NCBI GenBank assembly: GCA_028564705.1
Contig: JAPXFQ010001528.1
Coordinates: 1 to 64,000 of the forward strand
Source: Apricaphanius iberus
Lineage: Eukaryota; Chordata; Actinopteri; Cyprinodontiformes; Aphaniidae
DNA length: 64,000 nt
Reading direction: 5' to 3'
The notes under the pieces were generated by a model. The model searched no databases. It was not told the DNA's origin and saw only the letters and a program-made list of their open reading frames with translations. Below are positions 37,301 to 48,549 of this stretch, in pieces. Both the position numbers and the translations under genes were made by a program. Each line of letters opens with the position of its first letter. The stretch's first letter is position 1.

Positions 37301-38326
37301 ATTACTGAAATGATCTCAGCAGGTCCTTTTAATGACAGCAATGAAATTTTCATGGCAAAGAAGGACTATGAAATTCTTCTGATCACTGTTCATAACATTC
37401 TGAACTATATGCAAATTGCTAATATAAAAACTTAAGCAGAAACTTTTCCAATTTCCAATATTTATGTAATTCTGAAAACTTTTGGCCACGACTGTATACA
37501 CTACAGACCAATAGTTTGGACACACCTTCTCATTCAATGGGTGTTCTTTCTTTTCATGATTACATTGTAGATTCTCAAGTAAGGGCATCAAAACTATGAC
37601 TGGAATTACTGTATGTACTTAAACAAAAAGGGTAAAATAACTGAATACATGTGTTATATTTTAGATTCCTCAAAGTAGCCACCCTTTGCTCTGATTACTG
37701 CTTTGCATTCTCTTCAGCTTCTAGTCACCTGAAATGGTTTTCAAACAGTCTTGAAGGAGTTCCCAGAGATGCTTAGTACTTGTTGGACCTTTTGCCTTCA
37801 CTCTGCGGTTCTGCTCACCCCAAATCATTTCCATTGGCTTCAGGTCCCTTGACTTTGGAGGCCAGGTTATTTCACACTTTCACACTTTTGTAAAAGTACT
37901 ACATAATTCCATATGTGTTCATTCATTGCTTTGATGCCTTCATTGAGAATTTATAATGTAAATAGAAATGTAAATAAAGAAAAAGCACTGAATGAGAAGG
38001 TGTGTCCAAACATTTAGTCTGTACTCTATGCCGTACTGTACTCTAGTCTGTACCAAGCCACAGACGGTCGCGGCAGATAACCGCTTGTGCTGAGCCTGGT
38101 TCTGCCGGAGGTTTCTTCCTGTTAAAAGGGAGTTTTTCCTTCCCACTGTCGCTGCATGCTTGCTCAGTATGAGGGATTGCTGAGAATTCCACGACGCAAT
38201 CTTCTGTGGTTCTGTAATTTCTACACTAAACATTGTATTGTAATAACTCTTTTTGTAAAGTGCCTTGAGATGACATCTGTTGTGAAATGGCGCTATATAA
38301 ATAAAATGAATTGAATTGAATTGAAT

Positions 38327-38375
<49 letters not shown>

Positions 38376-38711
38376 TGCTCACAAAAATTAAAGGAACACT
38401 TTAAAGAAACACAATAGATACATCTAATTTCAATATTAAGTTGGATATCTATACAAATAACGCTTTATGTGTGCCTGTCAGCATTCTGCAAAAAAAAACA
38501 TTTGAAGCAGTTGAAGCTGCATTGACCCCGTTGTATGAGGATTAATTGGCGTATCTTGCACTATATTTGCAGCTGCATGTTAGTCTTTTATTTTAAAAGA
38601 TTTTACATCGTATTCTATTTGCTCAATATCATAATTTTAAACTAAAGTAAGTTCATGTTTGCTTTCTGTTTTAGCAGACAAGTCAAAGTTAAAATTCCAT
38701 AAATGTATATG

Positions 38712-38783
<72 letters not shown>

Positions 38784-41700
38784 GTTTCATTCAGAACTTT
38801 AAGTGCATTTCTATTATCTCTAGTGTGAGAAAAACATAAGTATTTTAGCCCTGTGCTGGTTATCCCTAATTTGAATTAATTAATTTATTTAATGTTTCTC
38901 TTCTTTAATGTGTGATTTAAGTTTTGTTGGTCATCATTAAAAAAATTTAAAACCGCCCGCTTCAGTGCTGCGGTACCTCATATTTGTGCAGATGTCCACT
39001 CACACTGTCAGAGAGCTGCAGCAGGTTTGATGGATTGGCGTTCCTGTCAATCAACATGACAGATCTTTCAGAGCTCCGCCAGTTTGGGAAGGAGGGTGAG
39101 AGAGAGACGGTGCACCAGCGTTATTCAGCCGGAAAATGGCGGTGGGCGGAATTTAAGTTCCGTTCTGGATAGCAGGGATCCTGCATCGATGGAATGCTGG
39201 TGGCACTATAAATACAACCCTCTTAATTTCAATATTCATGGTTCATACCCAACAATCGCCCCTTCAGTTCCAAAGGGTGTGTTCATTCCGTTCTTTGGAA
39301 CTGGTAAGGGTCTGTGTACAGTGTTCATGAGCGGCAGTGTCTTTTCTGTTGGACGTTGGTTCAACGTTTCGGTCCTTTTGTGCAGTGGCGAGCAACAGTC
39401 CATGAGACGCGAATGAACAGTCCATGAATGCGACACTGATTCAGTTCATTTGCTGAATGATGGCTGAAACAGTCCATTGACGGAATCGGGACAAAAGGTG
39501 AGAAAAGGGGAAGAAACTATATATATAAAGATCGACGATATATGTCCCGGCATTCCCCCCTTAGCTGTAAAGAGTGGAATTGCGGGGTACAGTCTTTAGA
39601 GCTACACTGGGTACATGTATCTCAAAATGTTTTTGGTAAAGCCTACCCTGGGTGGAGACGCCTGGGTGGAGTCTAACTACCAAACTTAAACCTATATATA
39701 AGAAAACAAGAGAAAATAACAAGTAACATCATAAAACAGTAACAAGAGTAACAACATAAAAATATTGTGTCTTTTTGTTTGACGTATGGTTATGGGGAGG
39801 GGTAACATTAGGTGGGGGGAAGAGGGGTGGCAGATCGGCGACACTTGACGTCCATCAGGCGTCCTGGGCCTAGGATTGGCTATGAACCGAGGTGTAATGA
39901 AGGTCATGGTGTCGAGTCAAGAAAGCAATTGTGTAGCTAGCTTGTAAGTTGTGTAGGTCATCACTCCAGTCATGACCCATCCGATCACAAGTGCGATCAA
40001 GGTAAAGGTCATAGTGTAAGATTCTGTCCAATTATCGTCCTTTGGGAATCGAGATAGAGGGGTAAGTGTTAATGCCGCAGGTGTCAGATTAAATTTAACC
40101 AATTTCGTCCCCTCTATTAGCAGCTGTTGTTCAATTTACACGTCCATTATTTCAATTTCTGTGTCATGTCTGTCCATATCCAGGTGATGGAGGATGGTGT
40201 CGCCGATGGAGGGACAGTCACAAACATTGTCTGGTTGAGCAATTTAATTTAAGTGATTGTGTCATGCTGCTTCTATGACATTAAAGATCCAACATTGGTG
40301 TGCTAACGAGCCAGCGGTTTCCCGCTGGCTGGTTAGCCAGGTTAGACAATCTTTGTTTCCATTCCTGCATCTTTTAATGTAATAATAGCACGACAATCTG
40401 CTGAGGAGCGTCACATTTTAGGCCACAACGACAATTATTGATGTTTTTAACCAAGTTTGCAACTTTTGTTTTTGGTGCACGGATCAAAATTAGTAATAGA
40501 ATAGTTCCAGGTTTAGTTTGGTTTAAAATAGTTTGGTTAACAATTGGATATGGCTGTTTCTGTTCCAACATCCCATATTTAGAATAGATTTGAGCATCTA
40601 TATGTTTGGTTTTCCAACGATGAGAAAGTCAAGTATGATATTAACTTCAAATTGATTTTGAATTAATAATTGGGGTTTTCTACCCAGGTTGTATGCGTGG
40701 TAAATTTTTAGGACTGTTGAACGTTTATATTAGCACTCAGAGTGTTTAGCCATTTTAAATGGGAATAAATTAGGATGCGTCCTGATAAAAGATTGTCTAC
40801 ATATAAATTAATTTATCACTGAGATTCTGTACGAAGTCTCTTAATTTTTTGTTATTATTTGTTTTACAGCATGTCATTTTTCATAACCTGACAGGGTTGA
40901 AAAATATATATGGTTTATTTAATTGGTCTGGAGTTTAGCTTTAAGCTCAAAACAGTTTTTAACTGAGGAGATTTTTAGACGAGCTGGATTTAACAGGGAG
41001 TCAATAATCTCGAGTCTCCAGGTACTCCAGTGGAGCATACTGTTAAGAGTCTTTTCCTTTTTGGAAATACGCTGACATTTGGAGAAAAGTTCTAATTTAT
41101 CAGCTGCTGTTTTCAACGCATCAGCTTTTTCAAACTGATTGTTGATTTAGCTTTTAAAGTAGGTTCTGGATTTATGGAAGCTGTTGGGTCCTGAGGGGCC
41201 CTAGGTGAGCTGGGGGTGGCTCCTCAGCCGACCAGATGGATCTTGGCAGCCGGAGTCGGGTGCCTGTCTAGTCTTGCTGACGGGGTTGGTGTAGCTGATG
41301 AGGTAATTGTGTCTCTCGGCTGCTGTACAGCTTCAGAGAAAAACCTGAGGCAGAAATGTTCTAAATCTTCCTGTGTCAAGTGTTTACTTTCTGACTTATC
41401 CTGTCCAAACTGTTTCTGGCTTACCTGGTTTGGCTGCGGTGGACCTCTGTCAGACTGGGTGTAGTCCGGTTTTGAAGGCCTTAGGTTCTGCCAACCTTCA
41501 CCCCCCTGGTTCTGTGGTGTAGGTCGGGTCAATTTCTGTGGTTTTGTTAGCAGCCTTTCTTCTGGTGGGAGCAGTTTCCCTCCCCTCCATGTCAAGATTG
41601 CCATCCTTCCTGGCCTCTATCTGTAGGACTCTAGGTACGCTGTCTGGCTGCCTGGACCTGCTTCTGTTTCCCACGCTAACTGAGCGACCTTTCTGATCTA

Positions 41701-44700
41701 CTCCATTTTTAATTTCTTCATTCTACAATGCATGGTAATGTCAAAGCGGATAGTTTCATGCAGGTTGTGAAGAAAAAACGACTTCAAAGTTGGATCTTCT
41801 TCCAGACCTGGGGCAGTCCGGCCTTGGAAATACGCTGTGCGGAGTCTTCTATAAAAATCTCAAGGTGGTTAATTTCTCTTTTGAACCATAGAGAAGGCAC
41901 CTAGTGTCGCCGACGCTGGGTTAGGGTACACTGAGTACTCCTGTCTGAGTGCTTTGCACAGTTTAGCGTAATCGTCCCTGATCGCTGGAAGTAGAGATTC
42001 TATGTGATTATGGACCACTCTAGAAGTGGTCTTTCAAATGAGTTTAACCTTTTAGCTGGTGGAGGGATTGGGCAGATGCAAAAGGCATATTTCTACCTCT
42101 CTTAGGTAATCATCAATGTTTGAGTTTTTATCATCTGGGTCAAATTTCTCTATATCTGCAGCTAATGATTCTAGCTGACATGTTCTGATCCCATGCTCAT
42201 GAACTGGCTCTGTGTCATACGTTTTAGACCAAGCCTGAGCACGTTCATCTTCGTGTAGAAACAGATTTCATTATTACTGTCTATATGGTTGATCAGAGCG
42301 TCCCAGAAAGCTAGTCTCTTGCTGAAGGTCTGCCTGTGGACCACTGTATGGGAAACTACTCTGATTTAACCTACTCGAAGGACATTCCAAGTGTCCAAAA
42401 GGACTGGGACTAAATCTTCTGGTGGGTTATAGAAGCGTCCAGAGGGACTTGGATTCTGGACCCTCAAAGACTGGCCTGTTGGATAAGGGCTAGAGAAAGG
42501 GATGGCCTGGAGTTCTGGGGTAATTATCCCTGTAATCTGGAATATGTCGCCCCTCCCCTACCAAAAACTGTGGCATAAACGTGCCTCGGATCTGGGGTGG
42601 GGTGAACCCCCCCACCAAAAGCTGAGGGGTAAGCACGCCTTGGATCCGGGAGAGGCTGACCCCCCTTATCTCCTGCCCGTGGGTCACTACTGGCTGCTGG
42701 GACAGCTGGTATAGTCAACCTGGCAGCTCTGAGTTCCCGTGGAGGAGGATGGAGGGATGAGTTGACGCCTACCTAGGTGGCAGGTGCAAAGGCGAGCTGA
42801 GGGGTTACAGCTGTCCCACCTGGTGGGCTGCTGGCTTGGTTTGGGTCAGGGTTTGTTTTTAATTTGGTTGGTGCTGACACGTGCTGTGTGTCAGCTGGGG
42901 AAGAGTTGTTTGCCCTGTGCATCCAGGACGAACTCTGTCACGCTTTGAATCTGCCTGTCACATGACTTAGTGTCATGCTGGTCTAGCTCTGAACGCTGTT
43001 GTGGGTTCCAGCTAAGCAGGTTCCCAATCAGTTCTTGTAACTGACCTTTGGCTGGGTAGGCTGGGGCCTCTGATCTAAGATTGGATGTGGCCATCTCTTC
43101 AGAGAAGCAGCACACAAAAGGTGTTAGGGATTGACAAACACCAATGAACGACAATGCTAGCAATTACAACAATTAAGGGAATGCCTTATTGGTATTTAAA
43201 TTAACAAGACAGGTGTCAAAGTGATTTTCAGCTCTCACTTAAAAGAAATGCACAAACAGTCGGTTTGTGTCTTACAGGGCTCTCTTTACAGTACTAAACT
43301 TGCACGAACAGAATCGTGGCTTACAACACTACTGCTAGTTAGATAGCCTTAAGTGTTAAGTTATTTTGGCCAAGAAATTAATAAACCGGTTTAAAGCTAC
43401 TGTTTCACAGTAGATAATGTTTGGGTCAAGTTAAGTTCAGCCAGAGGTGATCAGACTCTATTGCTGAAACTTGACGATATTTTAGTGTGCTGAGTTATTC
43501 CTTTGAGAGGAGAATCGCCTCTCAAAGTTTAATTAGAACCTTTCAGCGTTAAAAAGAAACTAAAGATTGCTAAGATTATAAATGGTGTCTTCTAGACAGC
43601 GATCTTAGCGAGGGTAAACGCTTCTAACTTGGTTAGATTGTGAGTCCGTTTTAGATTGTGTACAGAAGAAACACAGACAAGACAAAAAAATATGAGATTA
43701 TCTGAAAGAAACTCATAAACATTAAATGGCAGATTAGCTGCAGGTGAATTATTTAAGTTAGGTTTACCTTAATTATTTCAAAACTACTAAAGCAGTGGAG
43801 AAATAAATGCAGGTTGTTACCAAGCTAAACAAAAATGTTCCTTGAACAAACAATATTCATCTTAGTCAATTTTGTAGGGAGGAGGTAGGATTAAATGATG
43901 AATGGAAATTGATTTTATTTTGTGTCTGCTACTATGGTGAATTTAATTCAATGTGCAGCTGTGGACTGTTTTGATTTACCACCTAATAAGGGACCTTTAG
44001 TTAATTGTTTGCAGTTTTTTTCTTCGGAAAAGATTGAATAAATTTATTATCCAATGTTGGGTTCCAAATTGGTTAAAATAATGTCTTGAACATTAAGTTT
44101 ATCAAAATGAAAATCACAAAATGAGTAATAAATGTATTAACTGATTTATGATCTAATTATTGATAGATGGTTGAATAAATGTATCAGTGTTTGATTCCAG
44201 ATTGTCAATCTAATGTTTTGAACCTTACATTTATCAAAATGGAAATCACAAAATGAGGAATAAATTTATTAACAGATTTATGATTTAGTTATTGACAGGT
44301 TAATTATCAATTATTAATTGATGGACTTATGATCAATAGCACATTGACAGTATTTTTTAAATTATTGCGGTGCTGTGTTCTAAACAGCACACAGAATGTG
44401 GATTTTAGATTATTCCAGGTTGGAAAGAATTGAACAATTTGAACTGTAGAAGAGAGAGAGAAAAAATTTAAATTCAGATTTATCTATTTAGCTGTTAGCA
44501 CAAGGGATTTATAATAATGCTGACCTTCAGACCTTCTATCATACTGTTCTTAATTAAATAGACAGAATTTCTGCAACCATTATAAACAACAAGGGGGAAC
44601 TTCCACAGCCTTGCCTTATTCCTCTACGAATATTAAATCTTTTACAAGTTCCCTGACCCAAAGACACACAACTATTTATGTCAGAATAGAGCATTTGTAT

Positions 44701-47700
44701 AATATCCTTGAATTTTTCACCAAAACCAAAATAATGAAGCGTTTTTAAAATAAATTCATGCTCAACAGAGTCGAAGGCCTTATAAAAGTCAAGGAAGAGG
44801 ATAAATCCATCATCAATTAAATCACTATAGTCTAATAAATCCATGACAAGTCTGATTTTATTATGAATAGCTCTTCCTTTTATGAAGCCTGACTGTGTCT
44901 GACTTATTATGTCTGCTATCCCCTTTTTAAATCTAGTTGCAATGGATCCTGAAAATATTTTATAATCTGTGTTTAATAGTGTAATCGGTCTTAAATTGTC
45001 TAATTGCCGTTTGTCTTTCCCTGGCTTTGGAATCAGAGTAATTACGTTTCATACTGGTCATTAATTCTTTTCTAATTATACATTCTTTTAGTTCTTCAAA
45101 TAATGATTCTTAAATCTTCCCAAAAATGTTTGTAAAAATTCACTGTGAGACCATCTGATCCCAGGGATTTATTTGAAGCCATTTTCTTAAGAACTGTATC
45201 CAGTTAATCAATTCTAGGTTCAGAGTCACAGATCTGTTTAAAAGAAAAATCAATCTGAGGGATTAGAGGGCAAAGATTTTGAAATAGATTATTGCAGTCT
45301 TCTTTCGAGAATTTAGAAGAATATAATTTAGAGTAGAACATGTAGACTTCATTTTCTATAATTTTATAATCTTTCCTTTCCTCTCCATTTACTAAAAGAC
45401 AAGAGATCCAATTTTTTTGTTTTTGGCTTTTTTCTAGATTGAAAAAATAAGAGGAATTATTTTCACCTTGGTCGAGATCTCACAAAAGGTCCGTGTGCTT
45501 TGTTAAGATAATGTTGATCTAATTTGTTCTGCAATTCGACTAGTCTGCTTTTTTCTTCAGAGGTTAAGTTGGTGTTGCTACAGCATGTATGTATTTCTTG
45601 TAATAATTCGCTTTCCATTTCTTTATTTTCATTGTCTAATACTTTACTAAACTGAATGCTGACTTCTCTAATTTTGAATTTGATGAATTCCCATTTGTTA
45701 ATATAACCAATAATTGCGTTATTTTTTATTTCAGTAATTGCTTCTTTGATTTTTCTGCAATATCTTTCAGTATGCAATAAATTGGCATTAAATTTCCAAA
45801 AGCCTTTCCTAAATGTTGATTTGTTTATAGGTTCTAAAACTAGTTCTATGAAACAGTGATTTGATAAAGGTGCATTTGACATAGTTGCCTTTGTAACGTG
45901 GCTCATAATATTGTCAGTACTCAACCAATAATCAATCCTAGATTTACAACTTCCATTAGGTCTAAACCATGAAAATCCTGTTATTCCTGGATATATTTTT
46001 CTCCAAATGTCACTAAAATTATTCTCAGCCATAAAGTTATTAATTAAGGTATTATATTGGGGTTTTCCAACTGTTGCAGGCCACCTATCAAGCCACTCAT
46101 TTGGAGTCATATTCCAGTCCCCTCCACATGAAATATAATCCGTAGGATATCGACCTTTAAATTCAGAAATCACATTTGTTATATCTTCTAACATTAACTT
46201 ATTTTGGTTATCATTATTATACCCATAAACGTTGGACAATATTATGAAGAAACCTTCCATTTTCACCACAGCTGTCAACCAATGTCCTTCTGTGTCAGTC
46301 ATGTGTAATAACGTCTCCAGGAAAGTTGTTGAAACAGATCGCTACTCCTCCGGATCTTGGAGAGCCATGGCTGAAAAGGATCTTCCCGCCCCAAAGATTC
46401 GACCAGAACGATGCATCAGCTTCTGTGAAATGGGTTCCTTGTCGAAATAAACAATTAGATTTTTGCCCTTTGCAAAATAAAAACAATGCCTTTCGTGTAA
46501 CCAGTTCTTTCAAGCCCCTAACATTTAAAGAACCAAGAGAAATTTTTACATTTAACATCAACTAATACCGAAAGGAAAAAGAGAGAAAAAAAAGAAAAAC
46601 GTTATAAAATACTTTTGGCTGTGCTTATAAAAAGAAAACGAAGCATGTTAGAGCTCTCAACCCGCTCGTAAAATCTCCACCTTTAAAGTCTTACCCTAAA
46701 AAAAAGAAGAAATCTGTAGTCCGTTATCCTCAACACGACGTCCATCAAAGTACCCGTAGGTTCTCTGAAAAAGAGTCCACCATCCAGATCGAAGTTTAGT
46801 CATCTTGAAGTAGTCTGTTTTCCATTGTCCTTGTAGCATCAACACAAAATCTCTAAAAACTTAATGTATTCAAAAGAAACTGTGAAACGGAAAAGGAATT
46901 AACTGTTAGTTTAACAGTATTGAGTAGGGGGCTATTTGTAGGAGGTTCTGACCACATAGTGGATTAGCCGGTCCACCAGCTAATTCACCTCCTGTCCTGA
47001 TTGCGGTGGTTGGAGTCTGCATGTTCACGGCCAACATCATGTCAATGACTCAACTCAATCTGCTGGGATTCCTTATATAGAAAACATTTAACTGATTAAA
47101 CTGATGAATTAAATGCAAATTCATCATTGTTCAGTCTCAGACCAATGACAGTGCTCTGTCTGCTGCTGGTAGTTCTAGTGCAGGAGAAGATGCTCCACAG
47201 CTTCATTGGCTGCTGCTGGTCAGTCAGGAAGATGGTGATGTTAGGATGGGTATCGTTTAGGTTTTATACCTTAATGGGGCCAAACCAGGACTTTTAAATG
47301 GTGCCAGTACAAAATTCATCCAAAAAACCCTCTTATATTTTTATTTTTAGTAGGGCTGTTAAAATATTACATTTTTTTATCTAATTAATCACAGGGTACC
47401 TGTGAATTAATCACCATTCCTAGCTATGACCAAAAAACTGCAATTTTCAGTTCAAATAACAAAATCTAGATGCTGTTGCTCTGTTTTAAATTAAATAAAG
47501 GAGAAATCAACTGAATTGGTCTTTTGAACACCACAAACACATTGACAATGTATGTGTGGTCTCATATGAACTAACAAAAATATATGAATAAACTTAACAT
47601 TTAGATATTAGCAGTCTGAGTTAAAAAATCATATGAATCAAACGTAATACAGACTTAGCAATCAAATGTCACAATTTATCATTTTCCAAACGTAAACACT

Positions 47701-48515
47701 AAGCAGATTCTCCAGTTCATCATTTTGAGAGCCCCAACTTTTACCAATTTTTTTTCAAAAAGATAGCCATGTTTACCTTTTCTGGTGAGGTGATATAGGG
47801 CTTGGCTCCATGACAGACTACTGTCATAAAGCCTCTTCTTTGGTTCTTGAAGTTCTCCTTCACTCAAAATCTTAAAAAACTAAGTTTTCTTTCAGTAATA
47901 TCAGTCACTCTGTGTTCTAAAAGCATGCTGCTTAAAAACATTTTATACAAACTCCATTCCTGCAAATCAATTACATAAAAAAAGAGACCAGAAAACACCT
48001 GAGTTTGAAAAAGCCCAACAACCATACGTCATAATGCTATCTTAGCATTCATGGTCTCGCCTACCTAGCTTTGGACCGCCCACGGGAACATTGTATTTGG
48101 CAAGGTGAAAGCTGATCCTCTTAGAGGCTACGGACCTTACAGTACGGCTTTGCTTTGAGGTAGAACTTAAAAGAAGGATCTGTGCCGTCATAACCGTGGA
48201 TCACCAGCTCCCAGGCTGGTAGTAGTGTTTTACTTTTCAAGTAATGTGTTAAAACATGCCATGACAATGAAATGTACTACATCGGCTAACAGCTAATATC
48301 TGTGACCACATCCACACAGAGATGTTATTTTTTAACTGTCCTCCAACGTAAACAACGCTTCAAACCCCAAATGATATGTTTATAATATATGGTAAAATTT
48401 CCCGGTCATGTAGCCGCCATGTGCTCTCCCTGCTCGTCAGCGCGGGGTGTGAAATCCAGCGCTAAAATCAATGGAAGTCAATGGACGCCGGTCCTAATAT
48501 TGGTAGCAATACAAA

Positions 48516-48549
<34 letters not shown>

